64,000 nt of DNA from the NCBI RefSeq assembly GCF_001262635.1, contig NZ_JXYH01000003.1, positions 62,001 to 126,000 of the forward strand, given 5' to 3'. How positions within the stretch are numbered: position 1 is the stretch's first letter; every line of letters starts with the position of its first letter. Shown here one piece after another: positions 9,094 through 17,156 of the stretch. Made by a program: the position numbers and the translations under genes. The notes below the pieces were generated by a model, which did no database searches, was not told where the DNA came from, and was given only the letters and a program-made list of their open reading frames with translations. This stretch comes from Aestuariivita boseongensis. Lineage in GTDB: Bacteria; Pseudomonadota; Alphaproteobacteria; Rhodobacterales; Rhodobacteraceae.

Positions 9094-9726
9094 TTACCGC
9101 CCCAGCCAGCGGCGCAAGCGCCCGCCCTTTTCGCTGACTGCATCGCCAGCTGCGTCGAACCGATCCTCGATATCTTCCAGTACCGGGAAGATCCGCGCGC
9201 GGCGGAACCGCCGCCAGCGCACCCAGAGCGCATAAACAATCGCGGCAAAGATCGTCAGGAAGATGATGTTGAACACGTTGATCGGACGGTAATCGGGCCC
9301 TTCCACCGGCTTGATGGAAATCGCGTTGGGGAAGGAGGAAAAGAACTCGTTCCGCCAGCCATAATGGCGAATGCTGACCCATTCGGGGTTGTTTTTGGTC
9401 GAAACGCGATCCGCCGCCTCGGTATAAAGGTTCGCGGTGTCGAACTTGAAATAGGGCGGCCAGCGCCAGCCCGTGTCTTCGTTGCGATAGACAATCGCGC
9501 GGCCATTGGGGCGCACCGCCTGAATGAACTGCACATCGCGGTTCGAGATGTTCAGAGACTGATCATCCGGCGTCGCCCAGAAGATGCGTGTCCAGTCGTT
9601 CAGCTCCTGCCGCTCTTCATAGGTGTTGACGATGCGCACAACGTCATGCTGCGGCAGCGTGTAATGCAGGAAAGACGCGATCGTTCCCCAGAACAGCAGG
9701 ATGAACGCCCATTTCACATACCGCAT
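9094..9726 (-). CDS. DUF1523 family membrane protein
   Basis: A 210-residue protein that I recognise as DUF1523, a family of unknown function common in Rhodobacterales. One hydrophobic helix lies at residues 5-25 and a second at about 150-170 ([20 protein letters not shown]). Between them is an extracytoplasmic domain of about 120 residues containing [15 protein letters not shown]. The C-terminus is basic and cytoplasmic. It follows two other small membrane-protein genes on the same strand and precedes smpB; the cluster may form one transcript. Confidence 0.75.
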   Translation of the reverse strand: MRYVKWAFILLFWGTIASFLHYTLPQHDVVRIVNTYEERQELNDWTRIFWATPDDQSLNISNRDVQFIQAVRPNGRAIVYRNEDTGWRWPPYFKFDTANLYTEAADRVSTKNNPEWVSIRHYGWRNEFFSSFPNAISIKPVEGPDYRPINVFNIIFLTIFAAIVYALWVRWRRFRRARIFPVLEDIEDRFDAAGDAVSEKGGRLRRWLGR

Positions 9727-9736
9727 CGATGGGTCC

Positions 9737-10003
9737 TCACATAAAATTCGTCACATAGATCAGGATCGCGATAGCCGTCAGCGGAATGACATACACCCCC
9801 CAGATCAGCTTGCGCCGGACAGAGCCATCATATTCCTCAAGCCCCTCGCGAATAAAGGTCTCCTTATCGCCGGGCATGCCGTCGTGGTGATACTGATCTT
9901 CCAGCTTCTGACGCCGGACCGAGCGGGAATAGAAAGACAGGCTGACGTAAACGATGGTCAGAACGACGAACAGAATAAACAAAAGTCTGGCGGCACCCAG
10001 CAT
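9737..10003 (-). CDS. Small conserved membrane protein, function unknown
   Basis: 88 residues, starting MLGAARLLFILFVV at 10003 behind GAGGGAG. Two hydrophobic helices (about 3-25 and 65-85) flank a charged middle segment with DQYHHDGMPGDKETFIREGL. It sits 10 bp upstream of the DUF1523 gene on the same strand, so the two are probably co-transcribed. No family is recognised; this arrangement is the only functional hint. Confidence 0.65.
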   Translation of the reverse strand: MLGAARLLFILFVVLTIVYVSLSFYSRSVRRQKLEDQYHHDGMPGDKETFIREGLEEYDGSVRRKLIWGVYVIPLTAIAILIYVTNFM

Positions 10004-10091
10004 GAAGGCTCCCTCGGATTTGGCCACGCTTGGGTTATCACCTGATGCGTCAAGCACCTGAAATCAACCGACAAGCGCCATTTTGGTGGGC

Positions 10092-10385
10092 TTATTGTGT
10101 TTTGCGCTGCTGGCGCAGGACGAAAACGGCCGCCAAGACCAGCACAGGCAGAGCAAAGGCGCGGTAGGCGACCTGCAGGTTGAACGCCAGATAGGCGACT
10201 GTGCTGCCTTCGAACAACAACAGAGACTCCGACAACGGCAGCCCTTCAAAGCCACGCGCTGCCAGAAGGGCAAAGAACCCCAGATACAGCAGGGTGGCCG
10301 CGCCCAGAAACCCGAACACGCCCCAGCGCAGCGGCAGAAAAAGCCCGGCCAGAACAGCAAGACCCGTAATCACGGCAACCAACAT
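10092..10385 (-). CDS. Small membrane protein, function unknown
   Basis: 97 residues from the ATG at 10385, which has AAAGGG nearby. Three hydrophobic segments are visible (about 1-18, 22-42 and 68-90), ending in a short basic tail RQQRKTQ. No motif is recognised. It is first in a run of three small membrane proteins transcribed toward smpB. Confidence 0.55.
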   Translation of the reverse strand: MLVAVITGLAVLAGLFLPLRWGVFGFLGAATLLYLGFFALLAARGFEGLPLSESLLLFEGSTVAYLAFNLQVAYRAFALPVLVLAAVFVLRQQRKTQ

Positions 10386-10481
10386 CCGATGCCCTTTCGA
10401 TGAACGTAGTTTGCCAGAACATGCGCACCCGACGCCGCACGGCAAGAGGCGATCTCTGCGTCGTGAAAAACATGACAGACC

Positions 10482-10512
10482 AAAAAAAAACGCCCCGGCC
10501 TTGAGCCGGGGC
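10482..10512 (-). terminator. Terminator of the creatinase gene, built on repeat copy 2
   Basis: GCCCCGGC (10492-10499) pairs with GCCGGGGC (10505-10512) around CTTGA. On the minus strand the stem is followed by a run of nine T. The stem has the same 8-5-8 design and centre as the dispersed repeat, so the repeat appears to have been adopted as a terminator. Confidence 0.85.
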
Positions 10513-10530
10513 CTCTCTTTTCCGCATGAG

Positions 10531-10551
10531 GTCCCGGATCAAGTCCGGGAC
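10531..10551. repeat. 21-bp palindromic repeat, copy 3
   Basis: GTCCCGGA-TCAAG-TCCGGGAC, 18 bp from copy 2 and just downstream of the creatinase stop. The TCAAG centre is the complement of the CTTGA centre of copies 2 and 4. Confidence 0.75.
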
Positions 10552-10561
10552 GCGATGGTCC

Positions 10562-11770
10562 TTACCCCACCACGTTGAACTCCGGCCCATAGGGATAGCC
10601 GGTGATATTCTCGTTTCCATCCTCGGTGATGACCAGAATATCGTGTTCACGATACCCGCCAGCACCGGGCTGGCCATCGGCAATGGTCAGCATCGGCTCC
10701 ATCGAAATCACCATGCCGGGCTGCAGCACCGTGTCGATATCCTCGCGCAGCTCCAGCCCCGCCTCGCGGCCATAGTAGTGCGAGAGCACCCCAAAGGAAT
10801 GACCATAGCCGAAGGTGCGGTATTGTAGCAGGTCGCGATCTTCGAAAAACGCGTTGATCTGGTGCGTGACCTCGGCGCAGGAGACACCGGGTTTCAACAG
10901 GCTCATCCCGTATTCATGGGCGGCCACATTCGCTTCCCAGATTTTCAGCGAGGCGTCGTCGACCTCACCCGCGAACATCGTGCGTTCCAGCGCGGTGTAA
11001 TAGCCCGAGATCATCGGGAACGTGTTCAGGCTCAGAATGTCGCCCCGTTCCAGCACGCGGCCCGTGACCGGGTTATGCGCCCCGTCGGTGTTCAGCCCCG
11101 ATTGGAACCACACCCAGGTGTCGCGGTATTCGGCATCAGGGAAACGCTTGGCAATCTCCGCCTCCATCGCGTCGCGGCCCGCCATGGCGACGTCGATCTC
11201 GCGCACGCCTTCCTTCACCGCGTCGCGGATCGCATAGCCGCCCACGTCGGCGACCTGCGCGCCCTGCCGGATCAACGCGATCTCGGCGGGTGATTTGTGC
11301 ATCCGCTGGCGCATCGTGGCAGGCGCGATGTCGATCATCGCGGCGGGTTTCAGGAAATCCTCCAACTTGTCGCGCTGCAGGATCGTCAGGTGATCACCCT
11401 CATACCCAACAACCTTGCCTTCCCCCGACACCGACAGAACCGCGCGCCAGAAATTGTCGCGCTGCCAGTCGGTATAGGTGATGTTGTCGCCGTGGCACCG
11501 CCGCCAGGGCTGGCCCGCATCGATGCCCGCGCTGATCGTGACGCTTTCGGTCTCGGTCACGACTAGCCCGTAAGGCCGACCGAAGCTGCAATACAGAAAG
11601 CCCGAGTAATAGGCGATGTTGTGCATCGAGGTGAAGACGGCCACGGCGCAGCCCGCCTCCTCCATCCTCTGGCGAAGGCCTTTCAGGCGGGCTTCATATT
11701 CAATCTCGGCGAAGGGCAGCTTGGCCTTTTCGCCGTTGTGGAACCGATACATTTCAGGACGAGCGGTCAT
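10562..11770 (-). CDS. Creatinase (creatine amidinohydrolase)
   Basis: Hydrolyses creatine to sarcosine and urea. The 402 residues follow Pseudomonas creatinase closely from memory: FTSMHNIAYYSGFLYCSFGR, the VTDWQRDN-like block YTDWQRDNFW, TWFQSG-like WVWFQSGLNTDGAHNPV, and a long conserved stretch around FGYGHSFGVLSHYYGREAG. The histidine in NTDGAHNPV corresponds to the catalytic residue. The fold is the pita-bread M24 fold without a metal site. The start has a strong AAGGAGG upstream. No creatininase, sarcosine oxidase or urease gene is nearby, so downstream steps are elsewhere. A broader M24 hydrolase is possible but less likely. Confidence 0.87.
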   Translation of the reverse strand: MTARPEMYRFHNGEKAKLPFAEIEYEARLKGLRQRMEEAGCAVAVFTSMHNIAYYSGFLYCSFGRPYGLVVTETESVTISAGIDAGQPWRRCHGDNITYTDWQRDNFWRAVLSVSGEGKVVGYEGDHLTILQRDKLEDFLKPAAMIDIAPATMRQRMHKSPAEIALIRQGAQVADVGGYAIRDAVKEGVREIDVAMAGRDAMEAEIAKRFPDAEYRDTWVWFQSGLNTDGAHNPVTGRVLERGDILSLNTFPMISGYYTALERTMFAGEVDDASLKIWEANVAAHEYGMSLLKPGVSCAEVTHQINAFFEDRDLLQYRTFGYGHSFGVLSHYYGREAGLELREDIDTVLQPGMVISMEPMLTIADGQPGAGGYREHDILVITEDGNENITGYPYGPEFNVVG

Positions 11771-11891
11771 GTCAGACCCTCCTTTTCAGAAAGGTCCCGG
11801 CGTACAGGACATGGTAGAAACTGCGCCAATACGGGCGGGAATCATGTGCCCGTCTCGGGCGACGCCATCGCCCCGGCTGGATGCAGATTGC

Positions 11892-12683
11892 CTAAAGCGC
11901 CGCCCCGGTCAAGAGCCGTGTCAGTTCGCTGTCGGGATCGCCCAGCGCGTCGATTACATCGAAATGATGCTTGCCCGGCTCAACATGGCAGGGCACGTCC
12001 CAGGCGTCGGCCAACCACCGCGCCTGATCCAGGAAAGCCGGGCGTTCATCGCCTCCCACCCAGATCGTCACCGGCACATCCGGCGCAGGCTGATGGATCG
12101 GGCTTTCGGCCTGCGCCTCGGCCAGATCCATCCGGAAATCCTCGTTCATGGAGGTTTTCAGAAACGGCTCCAGATCCGTGAGCGGAGAGATCGGGACAAC
12201 ACGCTCGACACGCTCGGCCACACGGGCGGGCAACATCCCCGGCGCCAGCATCCGCGCCACCAGATGCCCGCCCGCTGAATGCCCCGTCAGGACCAGCGAT
12301 CCTTCAGTCTGCGCCGCAACTTCGCTCACCGCCGCCGCAATCTGATTGGTGATCCCGGAAATCCGGTTTTTCGGACACAGCGTGTAAGACGGCATCGCCA
12401 CCGCCCAGCCCCTGTTTACCGCCCCTGCGGCCAGATGAGACCAAGTCGACCGGTCAAACGCCCGCCAATATCCGCCATGTACGAACACGACCGTCCCGCG
12501 CGCATCGCCTTCTGGCAGGAACAGGTCAAAAACCTCCCGCTCCGCGCCGCCATATCGCAACCCGATCCGCGCCCGCGCGCCTAAAGCATCCCGAAACGCC
12601 TGCGCCTCTGCTGCCCAGCGCGGCGGATAGCTTTCGGCCCCCGCGATATACGCCCCATTGGCATAGGCATCATCCAGCTCCAT
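11892..12683 (-). CDS. Alpha/beta hydrolase (arylformamidase-like)
   Basis: 263 residues with the oxyanion motif HGGYWR (about residues 69-74) and nucleophile elbow GHSAGGH, an arrangement shared with kynurenine formamidases and carboxylesterases. A C-terminal Asp and HHFDVID supply the likely triad Asp and His. It lies 121 bp upstream of creatinase on the same strand and 194 bp divergent from gabD. No other kynurenine-pathway gene is present, so the substrate is unknown; an ester or formamide is inferred from the family only. Confidence 0.75.
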   Translation of the reverse strand: MELDDAYANGAYIAGAESYPPRWAAEAQAFRDALGARARIGLRYGGAEREVFDLFLPEGDARGTVVFVHGGYWRAFDRSTWSHLAAGAVNRGWAVAMPSYTLCPKNRISGITNQIAAAVSEVAAQTEGSLVLTGHSAGGHLVARMLAPGMLPARVAERVERVVPISPLTDLEPFLKTSMNEDFRMDLAEAQAESPIHQPAPDVPVTIWVGGDERPAFLDQARWLADAWDVPCHVEPGKHHFDVIDALGDPDSELTRLLTGAAL

Positions 12684-12706
12684 GCATTCTCTCCCCTCAA
12701 CTGGCC

Positions 12707-12822
12707 CAAAAGCGTGTTGTGCAAAATGGCCTTCCCCTCAAGCTCGAACGCGTTGTGCTTCGCAAACGCTGCCTCGACCTTGAGGGCAAGAGCATATTCT
12801 GGCTGAGCACAACACGCTCTGG
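12707..12822. repeat. 116-bp near-palindromic element upstream of gabD
   Basis: Three nested inverted pairs form a long potential hairpin. The outer pair AGCGTGTTGTGC (12711-12722) / GCACAACACGCT (12807-12818) is perfect. The middle pair CTTCCCCTCAAG (12731-12742) / CTTGAGGGCAAG (12779-12790) has one mismatch. The inner pair GCGTT / AACGC (12750-12769) has a bulge. It lies between the divergent hydrolase and gabD genes. It has no coding content I trust; I see no target duplication. Confidence 0.7.
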
Positions 12823-12877
12823 ACAAAACCTGCCCCAACTGCTTTCCCTCTGCGAGTGCTTTTTGCGGAGGGGACCC

Positions 12878-14353
12878 ATGCTGGACGCAACGACAGATCT
12901 CAAATCACTTCTGAAAGACCCAAGCCTTCTGGAAACCCGCGCCTATATCGGCGGCCAGTGGGTCGACGGTGACAACGGCACCTTCGCCGTCACCAACCCC
13001 GCCCGCGGCGATGTTGTGGCCGAGGTGGCCGACCTGTCCCGCGCGCAAGTCGCAGGCGCCATCGCACAGGCCGAAGCCGCACAAAAGGAATGGGCAGCAT
13101 GGACAGGCAAGGAACGCGCCGCCGTTCTGCGCAAATGGTTCGACCTGATGATGGAAAATGCCGACGATCTGGGCACGATCCTGACCGCCGAACAGGGCAA
13201 ACCCCATGCCGAAGCCAAGGGTGAGATTGCCTATGGCGCCTCCTTCATCGAGTTCTTCGCCGAGGAAGCCAAACGCGTTTATGGCGAAACCATCCCCGGC
13301 CACCAGCGCGACAAGCGCATCATGGTGATGAAACAACCCATCGGCGTCGCAGCCTCCATCACGCCGTGGAATTTCCCCAACGCGATGATCACCCGCAAGG
13401 CTGGCCCGGCACTGGCCGCAGGCTGTTCCTTCGTCGCTCGCCCCGCCAAGGAAACCCCGCTCTCGGCCATCGTTCTGGGCGTGTTGGCGGAACGTGCAGG
13501 CATCCCCGCAGGAGTGCTGAACATCGTGCCATCCTCCAGTTCCTCCGAAATCGGCAAGGAATTCTGCGAAAACCCCGCCGTGCGCAAACTCACCTTCACA
13601 GGCTCCACCGAAGTGGGTCGCATCCTGCTGAAACAGGCCGCCGATCAAGTGATGAAATGCTCTATGGAGTTGGGGGGCAACGCGCCCTTCATCGTCTTTG
13701 ACGACGCCGATCTGGATGCCGCTGTCGAAGGCGCGATGATGTGCAAATTCCGCAACAACGGCCAGACCTGCGTTTGCGCCAACCGCATCTATGTGCAGGC
13801 CGGTGTCTATGACGCCTTCGCCGCGAAACTGAAGGAAGCGGTGGAAAACCTGAACGTCGGCGACGGGTTGGAAGAGGGCGTCACAACCGGCCCCCTGATC
13901 AACCACGAAGCGGTCGAAAAAGTGCTGGAGCATCTGGGCGACGTCACTGCCAAGGGCGGCACGCTTCTGACCGGGGGCGAAGCCCACCCACTGGGCGGCA
14001 ACTTCTTCAAACCCACCGTCGTCACCGGCGTTACCCAAGACATGAAAGTCGCCAAGGAAGAAACCTTTGGCCCCCTCGCGCCGCTTTTCAAATTCGACGA
14101 TGTGGACGAGGTCATCGCCATGGCCAACGACACGATCTTCGGCCTGGCCGCCTATTTCTATGCCAAGGATCTGAGCCGCGTCTACAAAGTGGCCGAGGCG
14201 CTGGAATACGGCATCGTCGGCGTGAACACCGGCATCATCTCGACCGAGGTTGCGCCCTTCGGTGGCGTCAAACAATCCGGCCTGGGCCGCGAAGGATCGC
14301 ATCACGGCATGGAAGACTATCTCGAAATGAAATATGTCTGCCTGTCGATTTGA
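12878..14353 (+). CDS. gabD: Succinate-semialdehyde dehydrogenase (NADP+)
   Basis: Oxidises succinate semialdehyde to succinate at the end of the GABA shunt. The 491 residues include the cofactor segment TPWNFPNAMITRK, FTGSTEVGR, the general-base glutamate in MELGGNAPFIVF and the catalytic cysteine in NNGQTCVCANR. The paired cysteines C-V-C are typical of GabD. The start at 12878 follows GGAGGGG; reading further upstream would translate the palindromic element. The gene is followed by a short leader ORF and hairpin rather than a direct operon partner. Confidence 0.9.
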   Translation: MLDATTDLKSLLKDPSLLETRAYIGGQWVDGDNGTFAVTNPARGDVVAEVADLSRAQVAGAIAQAEAAQKEWAAWTGKERAAVLRKWFDLMMENADDLGTILTAEQGKPHAEAKGEIAYGASFIEFFAEEAKRVYGETIPGHQRDKRIMVMKQPIGVAASITPWNFPNAMITRKAGPALAAGCSFVARPAKETPLSAIVLGVLAERAGIPAGVLNIVPSSSSSEIGKEFCENPAVRKLTFTGSTEVGRILLKQAADQVMKCSMELGGNAPFIVFDDADLDAAVEGAMMCKFRNNGQTCVCANRIYVQAGVYDAFAAKLKEAVENLNVGDGLEEGVTTGPLINHEAVEKVLEHLGDVTAKGGTLLTGGEAHPLGGNFFKPTVVTGVTQDMKVAKEETFGPLAPLFKFDDVDEVIAMANDTIFGLAAYFYAKDLSRVYKVAEALEYGIVGVNTGIISTEVAPFGGVKQSGLGREGSHHGMEDYLEMKYVCLSI

Positions 14354-14402
14354 CAGGATGGATCGCGCCGCCTAGCGTGACCCGACAGATAAGGAGATCG
14401 GA

Positions 14403-14447
14403 ATGAACATCGTCGTCTTCAATGTGAACAGGCGCGCCGAAGGCTGA
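14403..14447 (+). CDS. Putative 14-residue leader peptide
   Basis: MNIVVFNVNRRAEG, with a consensus AAGGAG (14391-14396) 6 nt before its ATG. The stop lies inside the first of two successive hairpins upstream of a drug-exporter gene. The peptide has no run of one amino acid, so amino-acid attenuation is unlikely. The IVVF stretch loosely resembles the hydrophobic stall motifs of erm leader peptides. Its existence rests on the ribosome-binding site and position; there is no homology evidence. Confidence 0.5.
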   Translation: MNIVVFNVNRRAEG

Positions 14448-14506
14448 CCCCAGCCCTTCGTTCCGATCATTCGCGCCCCCAGCACCGCTTGGGGGCGTTT
14501 TCTTTT
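14438..14506 (+). promoter_or_regulatory. Attenuator-like double hairpin ahead of the MFS exporter gene
   Basis: Hairpin A pairs CGAAGGCTG with CAGCCCTTCG (14438-14460) and spans the leader stop codon. Hairpin B pairs CGCCCCC (14474-14480) with GGGGGCG (14491-14497), then TTTTCTTTT, a good intrinsic terminator ending 12 nt before the exporter start. The heptamer CCCCAGC occurs twice (14448-14454 and 14477-14483), so the 3' arm of B could pair with either copy, the classic geometry of mutually exclusive structures. The simpler reading is a gabD terminator. Confidence 0.5.
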
Positions 14507-14517
14507 GGACCACAGAT

Positions 14518-15693
14518 ATGACCACCACCGCCTCCCCCCGCCTGATCACCCTGATCCTTCTGACCGCGTCCAGCACGCTGTCGCTGAACATGTTCCTGCC
14601 GTCGCTGCCTGCCATCGCGGTGGCTTTTGACGTCCCCTACGGCACAGCCACTTTCGCGATTGCCGGGTATCTTGCGATGACAGCTGTTCTGGCGCTGATC
14701 ATCGGCCCGATCTCTGACCGTATCGGCCGCCGGCCCACGGCTCTAGCTGCCGTCATACTGTTCCTTCTGGCCTCCATCGGCTGCGTGCTCGCGCAAAGCT
14801 GGACGTGGTTCCTGATCTACCGTTTGGGACAGGGCGTCATGGTATCCGGCTTCATCCTGGCCAGCGCTGTGGTGCGCGACACCCGCGATCACGCCGATGC
14901 CGCGTCCCTTCTGGGCTATATCGCAGGGGCCATGGCCGTCGCACCCCTGCTGGGGCCAATGCTGGGCGGCGTACTGCAAGACGCCTTCGGCTGGCGCGCC
15001 AACTTCTACGTCTACGCCGCATTGGGCGCGCTTCTGCTGATCGCCATCGCCATCGACCTGCGCGAAACCCGGATCAAAACCACGGGCCCCCGTCCCGGCC
15101 CCGGCCCACTCCTCCGCGCGCCCCGCTTTTGGGCCTATGCGCTGACCATGGCTCTGTCGACCTGCGCCTTTTACGGCTTTCTGGCCGGTGCCCCCATCGT
15201 CGCCGCGCAAAGCTTTGGCCTGTCGGGCACCACACTCGGCATCGGCCTTGGCAGCATCACCGCAGGCTTCATGGCAGGCAGCTTCACAGGCGCGCGGCTT
15301 AGCAAACGGATCCATCCCGATACCGTCATGTTTTCGGGCCGCGTGCTCTCCGTCTCGGGCCTCGTGACCGGGCTTCTGGCCCTCAGCCTCACTGACCCTT
15401 CGGCACTCAGCCTCTTTGCCTTCACGCTGTTTATCGGCCTCGGCAACGGGCTGACCACGCCCACCGCCAATGCAGGCGCGCTCAGCGTGATACCCGAACG
15501 CTCCGGCACAGCTTCCGGCATCACCGGCGCACTCACCGTGGGCCTTGGCGCGCTCACCACCCTCGCCGTTGGCTGGGCGATGACCGCAACACCTACCCCC
15601 ACGGCCCTGCTCGCAACCCTTCTGGCGATCAAACTGGCCAGCCTCGCCACCGCGTGGTTCGCCTGGCGCACACCCCCTGCTTCCTCTCTTTAA
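14518..15693 (+). CDS. MFS drug-efflux transporter (Bcr/CflA family)
   Basis: 391 residues with 12 predicted membrane helices. It uses the proton gradient to export drugs such as chloramphenicol-, bicyclomycin- or sulfonamide-type compounds in characterised relatives. The signature loop between helices 2 and 3, GPISDRIGRRPTA, and the motif-C-like segment GPMLGGVLQDAFGWR at the end of helix 5 place it in this family. It has only a weak GGA ahead of the ATG. The preceding leader ORF and terminator suggest its transcription may be conditional. The substrate is not predictable. Confidence 0.85.
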   Translation: MTTTASPRLITLILLTASSTLSLNMFLPSLPAIAVAFDVPYGTATFAIAGYLAMTAVLALIIGPISDRIGRRPTALAAVILFLLASIGCVLAQSWTWFLIYRLGQGVMVSGFILASAVVRDTRDHADAASLLGYIAGAMAVAPLLGPMLGGVLQDAFGWRANFYVYAALGALLLIAIAIDLRETRIKTTGPRPGPGPLLRAPRFWAYALTMALSTCAFYGFLAGAPIVAAQSFGLSGTTLGIGLGSITAGFMAGSFTGARLSKRIHPDTVMFSGRVLSVSGLVTGLLALSLTDPSALSLFAFTLFIGLGNGLTTPTANAGALSVIPERSGTASGITGALTVGLGALTTLAVGWAMTATPTPTALLATLLAIKLASLATAWFAWRTPPASSL

Positions 15694-15702
15694 AAATACG
15701 GA

Positions 15703-15736
15703 AAGAAAACGGCCCGAAGCTTGCGCTCCGGGCCGT
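15703..15736 (-). terminator. Terminator of the small heat-shock protein gene
   Basis: ACGGCCCG (15709-15716) pairs with CGGGCCGT (15729-15736). On the minus strand it is followed by TTTTCTTT. It lies between the converging MFS and heat-shock genes and may also act weakly on the plus strand. Confidence 0.85.
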
Positions 15737-15761
15737 CTGACTAAAACCGAGGGGACGTGTC

Positions 15762-16214
15762 TTAGTTCACAGTGCCTTCAATGGCTTTCGAGGTGCCTGC
15801 AATCTCGATCCGGCGCGGCTTGAGCGCCTCGGGCACTTCGCGCTTCAGATCGATATGCAGCATACCGTTTTCATGCGCTGCACCCGTCACATGCACATGA
15901 TCGGCCAGTTGGAACTTCCGCTCGAAGGCGCGGGTGGCAATGCCACGGTGCAGGAAGGTACGCTCACCCTCGTCTTCGGCCTTCCGGCCGGACACAACAA
16001 GGCTTTGCTCGCGCACTTCGACATTCAGTTCATTGTCGGAAAAACCGGCCACGGCAATCGAAATGCGATAGGCATCATCAGCGGTTTTCTCGATGTTATA
16101 TGGGGGGTACGTGGACTGTCCGACATCATTGGTCAGTACCCGGTCCATCAGATCGGCAATCTGGTCAAAGCCGACAGTTGCACGATACAGCGGTGCAAGA
16201 TCAAACGTTCTCAT
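15762..16214 (-). CDS. Small heat-shock protein (Hsp20/IbpA type)
   Basis: ATP-independent holdase chaperone that keeps unfolding proteins soluble. 150 residues from the ATG at 16214, which has GAGGA about 8 nt upstream. The alpha-crystallin domain covers roughly residues 35-130 with SIAVAGFSDNELNVEV and the C-terminal strand GMLHIDLKREVPE; the tail RRIEIAG supplies the I-x-I oligomerisation motif. The IbpA-like N-terminus MRTFDLAPLYRATVGFD is typical of proteobacterial IbpA. No ROSE-type thermosensor hairpin was recognised in the upstream region, but I could not fold it. Confidence 0.92.
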   Translation of the reverse strand: MRTFDLAPLYRATVGFDQIADLMDRVLTNDVGQSTYPPYNIEKTADDAYRISIAVAGFSDNELNVEVREQSLVVSGRKAEDEGERTFLHRGIATRAFERKFQLADHVHVTGAAHENGMLHIDLKREVPEALKPRRIEIAGTSKAIEGTVN

Positions 16215-16340
16215 CGTCGTTATCCTCATCTCTTGAGCGATTGACTATGTATGCCCTCCTTATCGGACGGGCGGGTGTTATGCGCAGGACCCAGACTTGG
16301 CATCCTGCACCACTTCATGTGGGAACGCGGCTTTTCGCTG

Positions 16341-17156
16341 TCAAGACCCGCTGGGGCGGACGAACTTGGCGCCTGATGTGCTGCGCCCTTCCCCGGCGCC
16401 AAGGCGGCGCACGGTCGGGGTTTGTGTGGGCACGCCCTGCCTGCGCAGATCAGCTTTCAGCGCCTGCACCACTTCCGGCAGCGCCATGCCAAGCGAAACG
16501 GTCTTGCCGTCTACCACCCCGCCGCCCGAGATCACCGACAGGATGCGCCCCCTTTGGCCGTTCAGCACAAAGACAGGCGCGCCCGAGGATCCGAACGTGA
16601 CATTGCAGTCAAAGGCCATGAGCGGATGGCTTTCCGCCACGATCTCACACTCTCTTTGGCGTGACAGGGCGTCTTCCCGCCCCTGCCCATAGGATGTCAC
16701 GCTGATCCGCGTTCCCTGCGCTGACCCCTGGTGCAACACAAAGGGGTCGGCATCGGCAGTGGTGATCGGCTGGTTCAGCTTCAACAGCGCCACGTCGTGA
16801 CGCACATTGTCCAACGCCATGCCCTTGCGGGGGTCATAAGCCGCAGGCACCGCAATCGCCGCCACGGCGCGTTCGGCAATCGCGATCCCGTCGCGCAGCC
16901 CGGCGCGGAAAGTCAGTTCCCCCGCCTCGCGCAGCCGCGCGCGGTCGTAAACGCAATGCGCCGCCGTCAGAACCTGATCCGGGGCAATCAGCGTGGCGGT
17001 GCAAAACCCGCCCTGCGCGTTATCCAACCGGCCAACCGCTTCCCAGCCCAGCAGGTCATCCCGGTCTGTCAGCCGCCGCAACCCCTGCGATTGCGCCAGC
17101 GCCGCATCCGCGATCAGGCAGGCCGCAACCGCCAGGATCAGCCCGCGCAACCTCAT
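16341..17156 (-). CDS. Secreted trypsin-like serine protease (copy B)
   Basis: 271 residues with a signal peptide (cut after ALA at about 21). The chymotrypsin-fold triad is complete: His in TAAHC, Asp in RHDVALLKL and Ser in FGSSGAPV. It probably acts in the periplasm or outside; the target is unknown. It overlaps the upstream paralogue by 4 bp (ATGA), so the two are translationally coupled. Both end in a similar basic tail with GAKFV, showing they arose by duplication. There is no PDZ domain, so this is not a DegP-type protease. Confidence 0.83.
   Translation of the reverse strand: MRLRGLILAVAACLIADAALAQSQGLRRLTDRDDLLGWEAVGRLDNAQGGFCTATLIAPDQVLTAAHCVYDRARLREAGELTFRAGLRDGIAIAERAVAAIAVPAAYDPRKGMALDNVRHDVALLKLNQPITTADADPFVLHQGSAQGTRISVTSYGQGREDALSRQRECEIVAESHPLMAFDCNVTFGSSGAPVFVLNGQRGRILSVISGGGVVDGKTVSLGMALPEVVQALKADLRRQGVPTQTPTVRRLGAGEGRSTSGAKFVRPSGS

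Noticed and set aside
12719-12877. Upstream extension of gabD
   Set aside because: It would translate the palindromic element; the ATG at 12878 has a strong ribosome-binding site and the expected N-terminus.
12905-14305. 466-codon minus-strand frame opposite gabD
   Set aside because: Shadow of an aldehyde dehydrogenase; composition is typical of antisense GC-rich coding.
16100-16260. ROSE-type RNA thermometer before the Hsp20 gene
   Set aside because: I could not identify the conserved anti-Shine-Dalgarno hairpin by eye.
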